A DNA stretch of 64,000 nucleotides from a virus. The position numbers and the translations under genes are program-made. The stretch lies in the IMG/VR virus record IMGVR_UViG_3300028840_004314, positions 20,486 to 84,485 of that record. One strand, given 5' to 3'. Positions 42,326 through 49,697 of this stretch are shown in pieces; the stretch's first letter is position 1; each line of letters begins with the position of its first letter. The notes beneath the pieces are model-generated. The model did no database searches and was not told the origin of the DNA. It saw only the letters and a program-made list of their open reading frames with translations.

Positions 42326-42598
42326 AATGAATTGACGCCGACGACGTCGACGACTACCTGGGGCGGGCGATACAGTGGTATCCTGAGGAGTGGTGGAAGG
42401 AATGGTGGCTGTTGTAGTAGTACTAGGCAAGGAGGCTATGGAGGCATTCACCTGGGCACAGAATCCATCACATTCCTCCGGTTTGGTACTCTGTCTCTGT
42501 TCCACCCAAAACATACATCCTGTGACGAGACAGGTTCGTTCCAAAAATGGACACATCTTTTTCTTGGCGACCGCCACGGACATTGATATACGTAACAT
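42323..42598 (-). CDS. Small Cys-rich protein, unknown
   Basis: A 91-residue protein with AGGAG 7 bases before the ATG on the minus strand. CPFLERTCLVTGC followed by CDGFC could bind metal. The second half is Thr/Pro-rich with an Arg6-type basic tail (SRRRRRRQ). Promoter-distal gene of the minus operon. No family is recognised. Confidence 0.55.
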   Translation of the reverse strand: MLRISMSVAVAKKKMCPFLERTCLVTGCMFWVEQRQSTKPEECDGFCAQVNASIASLPSTTTTATIPSTTPQDTTVSPAPGSRRRRRRQFI

Positions 42599-42609
42599 GT
42601 TTTCTCCTG

Positions 42610-42789
42610 TTAGTTTGTTTCTAAAATGGAGAATCCTTTGTTGTTGAAGTCTTCTTCCACGGCCTCCTGTATCAGTTCCTGACGTTCCTCTTCAGTTTCA
42701 CATTCGGCCAGATCATCGTCGTTAATGGTAGTGTATTGTGGACGGGCCTTTCCGGCGTATCCATCATTGAATTGCCATCTCACCAACAT
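42610..42789 (-). CDS. Small protein, 59 residues, unknown
   Basis: Begins MLVRWQFNDGYAGKARPQYT with AAAAGGAGATT upstream, and ends 12 bases before the next gene's start. The middle is Glu-rich (ECETEEERQELIQEA). The ribosome binding site, operon spacing and codon pattern match its neighbours. No known family. Confidence 0.6.
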   Translation of the reverse strand: MLVRWQFNDGYAGKARPQYTTINDDDLAECETEEERQELIQEAVEEDFNNKGFSILETN

Positions 42790-42804
42790 GTTAGAATCTC
42801 CTTT

Positions 42805-43086
42805 TTAACACATATCAAAACACAAGGTTCCTAGAATAACGACATCGTTGTAAGGCCAGGGTTCCTGGCAGGCATACATCGTGAACCACCTTTCCATAGG
42901 TGTAATGGAATCCAGGTATTCCCTACACCTTTGTTTGGCAGCCACAGGATCCTGATCCCAACCCTTGGCAAGTTCCAGATACTGGTCATACTGTCTCTGG
43001 GATATCAGGTCTATGTGAACTTCATCATGACTCTCTGGCCACATTAGAAGGTAACCTTCTCTTGTTTTGGTAGGTTCTGGCATCAT
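42805..43086 (-). CDS. Small protein, unknown
   Basis: A 93-residue protein whose ATG overlaps the previous stop (ATGA). The sequence is acidic and aromatic (MWPESHDEVHIDLISQRQYD) with a C-terminal VVILGTLCFDMC. No domain is recognised. Confidence 0.5.
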   Translation of the reverse strand: MMPEPTKTREGYLLMWPESHDEVHIDLISQRQYDQYLELAKGWDQDPVAAKQRCREYLDSITPMERWFTMYACQEPWPYNDVVILGTLCFDMC

Positions 43087-43298
43087 AACTCCTCTGTATC
43101 CTCTTCCTGTTCATTAAGTAGGGCTATCTTGAGTTCAATGGAGAGGGCCATACTTCCAGCAAGTTGTACGGCAGGACTCAGTTGGAACTCCCATTCGTTT
43201 GTGTACACAGTACGATGGGCTTCCCCTACTTTGCAATCATCAATGAAAACATGGTATATTTCACCGGGCTGTTTTTTGAATTGTATTGGACTCGACAT
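43083..43298 (-). CDS. Small beta-rich protein, unknown (DUF3467-like?)
   Basis: A 71-residue protein started at the ATG that overlaps the previous stop. VYTNEWEFQLSPAVQLAG resembles the short Y-x-N-x-x-x-[F]-x-L pattern of DUF3467, but the match is weak. The C-terminus is a Glu-rich helix. Its stop overlaps the next ATG. Confidence 0.45.
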   Translation of the reverse strand: MSSPIQFKKQPGEIYHVFIDDCKVGEAHRTVYTNEWEFQLSPAVQLAGSMALSIELKIALLNEQEEDTEEL

Positions 43299-43648
43299 CA
43301 AAAGATCTCCTCATAGGTGTTTATGATGCGGAATCCAAGTTGTGTTAACCTACACTTGATTTGGGCATACAACCCACAGACATTCGGATTGGAGGATTGC
43401 AACCCACCACGACAGTCGCCGTCTGTACGTAACTCGATCGAGTGTACTTCGACGTCATCCAGGCCGGTGAGTTCGGGATCCTCCAATGGATCCTTGAAGG
43501 GTGTGATATCGATCCATTCCTGGGATCCTATTGGCCGCACACGGAATCCAGGAAGATCGTAATCTCCTCCTCTTTCAATCTCCTTGAAAGTACAGGGTAA
43601 CTGTTCCAAGACTTCTTGTATTTCACTCCTCTTCCATATCTTGATCAT
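43298..43648 (-). CDS. Unknown protein, paralogue of the 43820 C-terminus
   Basis: A 116-residue protein started at the ATG 7 bases after AGGAG. VEVHSIELRTDGDCRGGLQS and LGFRIINTYEEIF match HAVELRTVGSCQGGLQS and LGFRVISEYHEIF in the second gene upstream. The two proteins also share GFRVRP/GFLVRP and I-x-PF-x-DP. So this is a duplicated small domain of unknown function. Confidence 0.55.
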   Translation of the reverse strand: MIKIWKRSEIQEVLEQLPCTFKEIERGGDYDLPGFRVRPIGSQEWIDITPFKDPLEDPELTGLDDVEVHSIELRTDGDCRGGLQSSNPNVCGLYAQIKCRLTQLGFRIINTYEEIF

Positions 43649-43671
43649 GTTAAACTCCTTTCCTCCATCCA

Positions 43672-43803
43672 CTATTGTCGTTTCAATCCCAACCGAACGA
43701 TCCAGAGGTCCACCAGTCCCTTACTAGGTAACCGTCCGGTCACTCGTCCATGTAGGATTATGGCATTCTTGAGTTTGTTTTTCAGTTGTTCTGTCAGAGT
43801 CAT
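43672..43803 (-). CDS. Small basic helical protein, 43 residues
   Basis: Starts MTLTEQLKNKLKNAIILHGR, with AAGGAG 10 bases upstream, and lies between two paralogous genes. Basic and partly amphipathic. It is too short for a family call; ribosome binding site and spacing are the only support. Confidence 0.45.
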   Translation of the reverse strand: MTLTEQLKNKLKNAIILHGRVTGRLPSKGLVDLWIVRLGLKRQ

Positions 43804-43819
43804 GGTATGTTGGCTCCTT

Positions 43820-44422
43820 CTAGAAAATCTCATGGTACTCCGAGATGACTCGGAATCCAAGGTTCTTCAGTAGGTTGAGTACTGTCAGGAACAGTTGTTG
43901 TACTTCCGTGTCTTCACTTTGAAGTCCACCTTGGCAACTACCGACCGTCCTTAACTCCACAGCGTGGGTTTCCTGGTTGTCTCTTTGTTCGTTGGCTCCT
44001 GGACTACTGGGATCTGCAAAAGGACGAATGGAAATAGCGTCAGAGTGTGGTCTTGGACGTACAAGGAACCCTTTTAAGTCCCAGGCACTTCCTGGCTCCA
44101 AGTCGTTTACTACACACTTGAAGTTCTTCAGAAGATTTCGGAAATGTTTGTGATTCCACACAGGGTAGGAAGGTGAGGACATCCCTTTTTTCATCCGGAT
44201 GAATTCCAGCATGGCCTTTCCATTCTTGAAGCAATCACATCCACGGAGGATCTTGAACGGTTTATCATTTCCAGGAGGTTTTCCTCCATTGAGGGCGTAG
44301 ACGTAACAACAGGAGTTACAACTGGAGTGTTCCCTGTCACACATGTCGTACAGGGCGTCTTCGATTTGTTCCTGTGTAGGCGTTTTACCTAGACACAGGG
44401 TCATAAGAAGTTCTTCGCTCAT
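43820..44422 (-). CDS. Cys-rich protein with duplicated C-terminal domain
   Basis: A 200-residue protein started at the ATG 9 bases after AAGGAGGG. The N-terminal half has a Cys cluster (CDREHSSCNSCCYVYAL, then GCDCFKNG) that may bind zinc. The C-terminal half is the same domain as the gene at 43298 (HAVELRTVGSCQGGLQS). Function unknown. Confidence 0.55.
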   Translation of the reverse strand: MSEELLMTLCLGKTPTQEQIEDALYDMCDREHSSCNSCCYVYALNGGKPPGNDKPFKILRGCDCFKNGKAMLEFIRMKKGMSSPSYPVWNHKHFRNLLKNFKCVVNDLEPGSAWDLKGFLVRPRPHSDAISIRPFADPSSPGANEQRDNQETHAVELRTVGSCQGGLQSEDTEVQQLFLTVLNLLKNLGFRVISEYHEIF

Positions 44423-44424
44423 TA

Positions 44425-44757
44425 CTAGTTTCCCTCCTTTGGACGAATGATGATACAGAATTCCCTCCAGGAAATGGTCCAACCACTGGAGATACTCAAC
44501 TTGTAGGAAAGATCCTTCAGTAGGGTGTGATCCAGTCTCTCCGGATCCACGACACGTCCCATCTTATCCTGTGGAATCACTTCCCACCGCTGTCCTCCGG
44601 ATTCAATGTACCATATCCTCTTTCTTCGCAGCGGTTCAATTGAACACATCGCTCGTGGGGATTCTGTGATGGTCATGGATTGGACCTTGTTGTCGGCGTT
44701 CCCTCGATAAATCAACTCTCCTTGAGTTCCATGTTTGAATTGATATACGTGTACCAT
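44425..44757 (-). CDS. Unknown protein
   Basis: A 110-residue protein with GAAAGGA upstream. Beta-rich N-terminus (HVYQFKHGTQGELIYRG), a mixed C-terminus ending ISWREFCIIIRPKEG. No domain is recognised. One of a run of small early-type genes. Confidence 0.5.
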   Translation of the reverse strand: MVHVYQFKHGTQGELIYRGNADNKVQSMTITESPRAMCSIEPLRRKRIWYIESGGQRWEVIPQDKMGRVVDPERLDHTLLKDLSYKLSISSGWTISWREFCIIIRPKEGN

Positions 44758-44774
44758 ATTGATCAGTTTCCTTT

Positions 44775-45314
44775 CTATCCCTGAAGGGACAGTACATCCT
44801 TAACTATTGATTGACGTAATTGGCGTTCCTCCCTCCTGGACATTCCGACCCAATCCCTCAGTACACGGAGGCTTTGGCGGAAACTCATACCCTCGGTGGC
44901 TTTCACATACTCGGTAGGAGGATCCAGAAGGAATACAACATACTGGCGTTGGGCTGAAGTAAGACACTCCAGGATCTCACTGAAGGATCCCTCCTCCGCT
45001 TTGGAGTCGGGGAGGACGGAATACATCTCGTCACTTATGGCATGGACGTTCGGACCATTGTAGGAGGCCTTCATGATACAAGCCATCGTGTTATTGATAC
45101 CACGGATGGCACAGTTCCTCCTGGACCTTCTCCGGTTCATATAGTTTTCCTGGCGGGCCCATATCTTGAGGAGGGCGGATTGGGCCAAGTCGTCCGCGTC
45201 AATGGCGTGGTCGCGTACCTTATGTCGATACACTTTGGAGATCTTTTCAACGCTGGGTGTGAGGGAGGTTATAAACTCCTCCATGGTTTGGGTGTTGCCT
45301 TGTTCGGTAGCCAT
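44775..45314 (-). CDS. Sigma-factor-like protein
   Basis: A 179-residue protein started at the ATG 9 bases after AAGGAG; a longer form would begin at 45368. DHAIDADDLAQSALLKIWAR is like sigma region 2.1-2.2 (DxxDLxQ-x-x-[FL]-x-[KR]-[LI]-W). A region-4-like helix pair near the end (SFRQSLRVLRDWVGMSRREE) and LTSAQRQYVVFLL resemble ECF-type sigma factors. It may redirect host RNA polymerase to phage promoters. Region 4 is not canonical. Confidence 0.55.
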   Translation of the reverse strand: MATEQGNTQTMEEFITSLTPSVEKISKVYRHKVRDHAIDADDLAQSALLKIWARQENYMNRRRSRRNCAIRGINNTMACIMKASYNGPNVHAISDEMYSVLPDSKAEEGSFSEILECLTSAQRQYVVFLLDPPTEYVKATEGMSFRQSLRVLRDWVGMSRREERQLRQSIVKDVLSLQG

Positions 45315-45391
45315 CGGCAATGCTCCTTTCGGTAGGTAATATGGGTGGGTGTTTTCTTCTTCTCTCATAACTCCTTTGCTAAATGAATAAT

Positions 45392-45423
45392 AGGGCGGCG
45401 AGGGAGAAGGTCCTCACCGCCCT
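45392..45423 (-). terminator. Stem-loop downstream of the 45442 gene
   Basis: An inverted repeat with arms AGGGCGG at 45392-45398 and CCGCCCT at 45417-45423, plus GAGG/CCTC inside, can fold into an 11-bp stem with one mismatch and an 8-base loop. On the minus strand it is followed by ATTATTCATTTAG, a weak T-tract. It may terminate or protect the 3' end of the preceding transcript. Confidence 0.45.
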
Positions 45424-45441
45424 GAACGATGGAGTAAGATT

Positions 45442-46512
45442 CTATTGAAGTCTGTGACAGGTCGGGCACAGGTCCGCGTGGCTGGAAAGGCTGGACGCCA
45501 ATCCATCGATCCTACGGACGGTGGCCGGACTCAGGTACTCACTATGCGTACCCACCCGCGTAATGAGGTTGTACACGTCGTACAACGTCTCAGGAGGGCT
45601 GTTAACCGCGGCATCGCGGATCTGGGTTTGGAGCACGCTTGGAATCCTGGCCAATTGCATGGTGGACTCAATCGTCTCCGCAACATGTTCGGGAGTGGTT
45701 CGGGTGTCGGCCATCAACTGAAGTCTCTGACGCTCGTTCTCGATCGCCACCTCGGAGGATTCCACGGTTTTACGGAACCAACCGCGGAAGTCATCATCAC
45801 CGTTGCCACGACGGAAGGACCAACTACCGAGTTTGTCCATCGTAATGGCTCCGTTGGAGCACCACTGGGCGAACACATAGGCCACCACCGTGGTGGATCG
45901 TTCAGCCAGCGGGCTGTGTCGTATCTGAATACCCGCGAACAGTTCACGCTGTGGGGAGTTTGTATTGATCGTGAACTGGTGGTCCGTCACAATGGCGAAT
46001 TGGAACTTCTTCCAATCTGGGTACACCTTGTGGTAACCGAGGATACGCTCGGCCCCAATGACCTCCGTCGCCACTTCTTGAAGCTGGTCCATCTTCATAA
46101 TGGACACCGACTCTTTGGCATTCTTGGAGATACTTTGAACCACGTTGTCCACCGCGATGAAGCGAAGCATCTGATCCATCATTCCTGAGATGTACCAGTG
46201 GTTCAAGTGGGGAAGGACCAACGTCGGATAGTCGTCCTCCTTGATTTTCTTCAGGTAGGCCTTCGGGAAACCTACATCGCTCGCCATCTTTGTAAGGGCA
46301 GGGCCGTCAAACTCCAGGTCAACGTCTCCCTGTTGGAAGTGGACGCGGTTCTCTCCGGATATGGAGAACTGGGCCCCTTCGGCCACATCCACGTCGAATT
46401 GTTCCGCTCGATTGAACGGTTCACATTTCCGGGCGAAGGCCTCAGCATCCATCAGGCCTGTCAATTCACTACCGCGTTCGGGTACTACACTGATCGTTTC
46501 ATTACTAGCCAT
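45442..46512 (-). CDS. DUF932-like protein with C-terminal zinc knuckle
   Basis: A 356-residue protein with GGAG upstream and its own promoter. GIQIRHSPLAERSTTVVAYV, then FAQWCSNGAI and LGSWSFRRG, match in outline DUF932 phage/plasmid proteins (G-x-x-x-x-[NH]-S...C-x-NG). The C-terminus ends CPTCH. The role of DUF932 is unknown; some members are linked to recombination or plasmid maintenance. High GC3 codon use suggests strong expression. Confidence 0.5.
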   Translation of the reverse strand: MASNETISVVPERGSELTGLMDAEAFARKCEPFNRAEQFDVDVAEGAQFSISGENRVHFQQGDVDLEFDGPALTKMASDVGFPKAYLKKIKEDDYPTLVLPHLNHWYISGMMDQMLRFIAVDNVVQSISKNAKESVSIMKMDQLQEVATEVIGAERILGYHKVYPDWKKFQFAIVTDHQFTINTNSPQRELFAGIQIRHSPLAERSTTVVAYVFAQWCSNGAITMDKLGSWSFRRGNGDDDFRGWFRKTVESSEVAIENERQRLQLMADTRTTPEHVAETIESTMQLARIPSVLQTQIRDAAVNSPPETLYDVYNLITRVGTHSEYLSPATVRRIDGLASSLSSHADLCPTCHRLQ

Positions 46513-46555
46513 CGTTTTTCTCCATCATCATTAGGTTAAATTGGTTGGTTACGTC

Positions 46556-46584
46556 ATTCTAATATCAAACTAACTAACGGTCAA
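46556..46584 (-). promoter_or_regulatory. Sigma-70-type promoter
   Basis: On the minus strand TTGACC (46579-46584) and TAGAAT (46556-46561) are separated by exactly 17 bases, matching the bacterial sigma-70 consensus at 5 of 6 positions each. It stands about 44 bases before the DUF932-like gene start. It resembles the promoter at 48655. Confidence 0.75.
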
Positions 46585-46603
46585 GGAAATAAAATCGAAA
46601 AAA

Positions 46604-47032
46604 TCAAACAAAACGGTGAAAAGGGAACTTTACTGTCATCTGCCCGTCTTTAACGCGTCCCCAGTTGTGGTGGTTGGAGAGATGCTTTACAACATCGCAA
46701 CAACAACTCCATCCATCCACTTCGTGTATCTTCAGTTTCTCCAATACTTCGTCGAGTTTGTTATCACACATAAAGTGATCCCTGGGAAGGGTCACCTCCA
46801 CTTGTTTTGTTTCAAGAACCAGACCCCACCGATCAGAGCCCTCAATATACATATCGAGATCAATACCATCAATCTCTCGGTTCATCAAAATCAGTTGTCC
46901 CAACTTGAGTAGGGGTATCTTGGCTTCCAGGATGTGAGTGCGACTGGATCCATCCACGATACGAAGACAAGCGTAGGATTCCTCCCCGTGGTCAACTAGT
47001 AAAAGGGACACTTTACCTTGCAACTGTTGCAT
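46604..47032 (-). CDS. Unknown protein
   Basis: A 142-residue protein started at the ATG 6 bases after AAAGGAG; earlier in-frame ATGs would overlap the upstream gene by more. Mixed alpha/beta with many charged residues (KVSLLLVDHGEESYACLRIV). SCCCDVVKHLSNHH is a possible metal site near the C-terminus. Not recognised. Confidence 0.5.
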   Translation of the reverse strand: MQQLQGKVSLLLVDHGEESYACLRIVDGSSRTHILEAKIPLLKLGQLILMNREIDGIDLDMYIEGSDRWGLVLETKQVEVTLPRDHFMCDNKLDEVLEKLKIHEVDGWSCCCDVVKHLSNHHNWGRVKDGQMTVKFPFHRFV

Positions 47033-47309
47033 ATGGTTCTCCTTTCCGGACAATTTCTCCATCATCCGTAAAGGTACACCCATCACTTCTTCCCGTACCA
47101 GGGATCGGAATGATGACTGTACGGTGTTTTGACATACTGCAAATTGTGAGGCGGTTAGGCCATAGACCCTTGCACCAATTTCCGAAGGCCACGTGGTGAC
47201 CGTTGTTATCCACCATGGACCCTCCGCAATACACCATGGTACACCTCATCAACCTACGCGTAGGCATTACAACCCACACGTCGTAATCGACACCTGAAAT
47301 GAGTTTCAT
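47013..47309 (-). CDS. Unknown protein
   Basis: A 98-residue protein whose ATG overlaps the previous stop (ATGA). VWVVMPTRRLMRCTMVYCGG and NWCKGLWPNRLTICSMSKHR contain several Cys and aromatic residues. No domain is recognised. It overlaps the next start by 20 bases. Confidence 0.45.
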   Translation of the reverse strand: MKLISGVDYDVWVVMPTRRLMRCTMVYCGGSMVDNNGHHVAFGNWCKGLWPNRLTICSMSKHRTVIIPIPGTGRSDGCTFTDDGEIVRKGEPYATVAR

Positions 47310-47737
47310 GGTCGATGCTCCGTCACAATAAGATTTTTGAACTCCCTTCCCAACACCATCCGAATGTAGTCAGTACCAAATTTGAATGACTTCCCTGTTC
47401 CCACTTCGTCCGCCAGGATGGGGTACGTCCGCCCACGACTGGCACCAGTGATTTTGAACTTCTTACCACTGGAGGGGCTGGTGAATTCCGCCCCGAGGTC
47501 GTCGGGTTTCAGACCCCACAGAGGGGCTTTCGCTCGGAACCTTTTGGCTTGTTCCGTCATTATACCATGTTCGGTAACAACGGAGGTCTGGATCTTCATT
47601 GTAAATCCGGTGGGACAAAAGCGGGCCCCTCCCATCTGTTGAATCACTACACCGTGGCGTTCCCCAATCTCTTTGAGGGCCATGTTGATTTGTTCCACCA
47701 GCATACGGGTGGTCTGTCGATTGATTTCGGTGATCAT
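47306..47737 (-). CDS. Conserved-looking phage protein, unknown
   Basis: A 143-residue protein with GATGGAGAAAAC upstream, a leader also seen before two other genes here. The N-terminal helix NRQTTRMLVEQINMALKEIG precedes a beta domain with GAEFTSPSSGKKFKITGASR. This layout is common in unassigned phage proteins. Function unknown. Confidence 0.5.
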   Translation of the reverse strand: MITEINRQTTRMLVEQINMALKEIGERHGVVIQQMGGARFCPTGFTMKIQTSVVTEHGIMTEQAKRFRAKAPLWGLKPDDLGAEFTSPSSGKKFKITGASRGRTYPILADEVGTGKSFKFGTDYIRMVLGREFKNLIVTEHRP

Positions 47738-47790
47738 TTTGTTTTCTCCATCGTTTGGGTTGGATGTTCAATTACTTAACTACGTGGATG

Positions 47791-48210
47791 TTACAGGCGG
47801 GCCGCAAATTCCTCCATATGAAATATACCAGTACGCCAGGAGCCGTACACTTCAAACCTAACATTACAACCATTCCTTCCACCACCAGGATGTTCGTAGG
47901 AAAAGGAGGGGGTGGCTCTCCATTGCTTTTTGGTTTTGTTGATGAAGAGGCTGATACTAGGTGTGCATTTTTCAATCACCCAATAGAAGGCCCCGAGTTC
48001 ATCCCGTGTAAGGTCCTTGGCATACAAATACAAACGTCCTTCATCTTTTTTGCCTGGCTGTTGATACAGTTCACGATTTTCAATGTACCAATCCAGTCCT
48101 GTGCGGGTACGCATGTACGCCAACAACCGCTCATACTGATCCGGCGGCATCCCCATTTCTTCAAGCCACAATTTGGCTTGATTACTGTCCATCGGTTTGT
48201 ACTTTGCCAT
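47791..48210 (-). CDS. Unknown protein
   Basis: A 139-residue protein started at the ATG after GATGGAGAAAAC; an upstream in-frame ATG at 48246 overlaps the preceding gene. Contains MRTRTGLDWYIENRELYQQP and an aromatic mid-section. Its upstream leader matches those of the genes at 47306 and 45442. No domain is recognised. Confidence 0.5.
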   Translation of the reverse strand: MAKYKPMDSNQAKLWLEEMGMPPDQYERLLAYMRTRTGLDWYIENRELYQQPGKKDEGRLYLYAKDLTRDELGAFYWVIEKCTPSISLFINKTKKQWRATPSFSYEHPGGGRNGCNVRFEVYGSWRTGIFHMEEFAARL

Positions 48211-48226
48211 TTTGTTTTCTCCATCG

Positions 48227-48421
48227 TTAATCTGGTTGTACTTCAAAACTGCGGACGTTCCTCCGACGGAACCACCTTCTCATTGCCGGAGCAAAATCCT
48301 TCGCTTGAGTCGGATCCATCTGAAACTTAATGGAACGACCGCTTTGGGTGTCCGTTAAGTACACATCCGACTTTTCTTCCAGGTTCGGAAGAAATACCTT
48401 TACTCTACGTACTTTCAACAT
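48227..48421 (-). CDS. Small basic protein, first gene of the minus operon
   Basis: A 64-residue basic protein (MLKVRRVKVFLPNLEEKSDV). The start is one of three adjacent codons (GTG, ATG, ATG); the last ATG gives the best distance from GAGAAG. It is the first gene after the promoter at 48655, following a leader of about 225 bases. Confidence 0.5.
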   Translation of the reverse strand: MLKVRRVKVFLPNLEEKSDVYLTDTQSGRSIKFQMDPTQAKDFAPAMRRWFRRRNVRSFEVQPD

Positions 48422-48654
48422 CATCACTTCTCTGTTAAAGGTTTCGGGTTTGTTTCGATCCTACCATGTCTGGCTTCGGTTTGCGGCTACCCCACATCCG
48501 GCGTCATTCGATCGCTCGGCCCTCAATTTCAAGACCTTGGTTTGGCGGCCTCCATATTATTCACTTTTCAAAGATCGGATTGGCTCATCTATCTGCCTCC
48601 TAAAACCGACCTTATTTAATTTTCAAATAACTTATTACTTATCCTACATTATGT
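48422..48654 (-). other. Long, partly GC-rich 5' leader
   Basis: Between the promoter and the first gene lies a leader of about 230 bases. The minus-strand segment around 48474-48545 is GC-rich (ends in GGGGTAGCCGCAAACC) against an AT-rich background and may fold. A six-codon ORF (MSQSDL) follows a good AGGAGG site near 48590. No known riboswitch class was recognised, and a plus-strand ORF here was judged spurious. Confidence 0.35.
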
Positions 48655-48683
48655 ATTCTAACCTATTGCTGTACATAAATCAA
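48655..48683 (-). promoter_or_regulatory. Sigma-70-type promoter of the minus operon
   Basis: On the minus strand TTGATT (48678-48683) and TAGAAT (48655-48660) lie 17 bases apart. The -10 is identical to that of the promoter at 46556. It precedes the genes from 48421 down to 42323. Confidence 0.7.
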
Positions 48684-48764
48684 GGGAAATCTCCGTATTT
48701 TCCGGATTTTTTCATAAATACGTCCTAATGGCCCTGGAGGGCTGAAAATAGGGTGAAAAATCGT

Positions 48765-48798
48765 GAAAAAAGGCCCTCCTCCGCTGGAAAAGGGCCTT
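48765..48798 (-). terminator. Rho-independent terminator after folE
   Basis: On the minus strand AAGGCCC pairs with GGGCCTT around a 15-base loop, followed by TTTTTT. It lies about 50 bases after the folE stop, closing the replication operon. A second weaker hairpin (AGGGTG/CACCCT) lies just before it. Confidence 0.8.
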
Positions 48799-48845
48799 AT
48801 ACTGAGGGAGATAAAGGTTAGGGTGAAAAACGATCCCACCCTAGG

Positions 48846-49430
48846 CTAGAAGTTCAAGAATTCCTGGCGTGTTGTTGCACTATCCTTCATGGCCCCTAAC
48901 ATACAACTTGTAACTGTGATACTGCCAGGCTTTTGTACACCCCTTCTGGACATACAGAAATGCTCGGCTTCAATTACAACTCCCACTCCTTTCGGTTCCA
49001 TCTTATTGAAGAGACAATGTGCCACCTGATTAGTAAGGCGTTCCTGTATTTGGAGGCGATTGGCGAAGCTATCCAGTAACCGGGCCAACTTGGAGATACC
49101 CACTACATTCTTGTTAGGAATGTATCCTATTTTGGCCTTTCCAACGAAGGGAACAATATGATGGGCACAGAAGCTGGTGAAGTGAATGTCCTTTACTACT
49201 ACCATTTGGTCGTAGGCTTCTTCCGAGAATGTAGTAGTGAGAATTTCTTCGGGATTCTGTATGTATCCTCGACCGAAGTACTCCACCCAGGCCTTGGCGA
49301 CTCGTTCCGGGGTATCCATGAAGTGTTGGTTGTTTAGATCTTCTCCTAGGGCCTGTAGGAATTGTATAGTGGCGACGGCTATTCCTCGGTACATTTCATT
49401 GGCTTTTTCTTGTCCAGTATTATCTGACAT
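48846..49430 (-). CDS. folE: GTP cyclohydrolase I
   Basis: A 194-residue protein started at the ATG 6 bases after AAAGGAG; an upstream start would add residues unlike FolE. TSFCAHHIVPFVGKAKIGYI carries zinc ligands Cys88 and His91, and EHFCMSRRGVQKPGS carries Cys159. GISKLARLLDSFANRLQIQE is the family core. It makes dihydroneopterin triphosphate from GTP, the first step to 7-deazaguanine (and folate). In this phage the queE, queC and DpdA genes point to the former. Preceded by a possibly structured leader. Confidence 0.96.
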   Translation of the reverse strand: MSDNTGQEKANEMYRGIAVATIQFLQALGEDLNNQHFMDTPERVAKAWVEYFGRGYIQNPEEILTTTFSEEAYDQMVVVKDIHFTSFCAHHIVPFVGKAKIGYIPNKNVVGISKLARLLDSFANRLQIQERLTNQVAHCLFNKMEPKGVGVVIEAEHFCMSRRGVQKPGSITVTSCMLGAMKDSATTRQEFLNF

Positions 49431-49454
49431 GGATGGCTCCTTTGTAGTTGAAAA

Positions 49455-49686
49455 AATAAACAGTGGATGACATTGTTGCGATTGCATAGAGAGAATCAGT
49501 TGGCCTTGCACCAACCAGCTTGTATTCATCTCCTGAATACAGGATTATGAGATTGTCAAAGAACTTACACCTAGCTATTAGCTTTGCTATCATTTTCTTC
49601 GGAGCTTCTGAGCATCGTTTTTGTCCTTATCCCAATATGGTAGTCGGGGGGACGATTAATGTAAAAGACTCCATCCACTGTTTATT
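49455..49686 (-). ncRNA. Candidate structured RNA in folE leader
   Basis: A perfect 15-base inverted repeat, AATAAACAGTGGATG (plus strand, 49455-49469) and its complement at 49672-49686, bounds about 200 bases. The minus-strand RNA could close this as a long stem. Inside are mutually exclusive hairpins: TGTATTC/GAATACA with AGGAGAT in the loop, or CCTG/CAGG with ATCT/AGAT. GTTGG/CCAAC can form another. A regulatory RNA for folE is suggested, but no known class is matched. Confidence 0.4.
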
Positions 49687-49697
49687 ATGAGGCAACG

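Noticed and set aside
45445-46188. A 247-codon open frame on the plus strand opposite the DUF932-like gene
   Set aside because: The minus-strand gene has a promoter, ribosome site and coherent protein; the plus frame has none and reads as an antisense shadow.
47755-48330. A 191-codon plus-strand frame opposite two small minus genes
   Set aside because: Opposed genes have matched leaders and ribosome sites; the plus frame has an unlikely composition.
48474-48545. c-di-GMP or other known riboswitch, from GCAAACC and GGTAGC words
   Set aside because: The order and spacing of the conserved blocks do not fit the class; only short words match.
48330-48728. A 132-codon plus-strand frame across the leader/promoter region
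   Set aside because: No ribosome site; it crosses a clear minus-strand promoter and has no coherent protein character.
48846-49529. Longer FolE starting at 49529
   Set aside because: AGGAG directly abuts that ATG and the added 33 residues do not resemble FolE; the ATG at 49430 has a good site.
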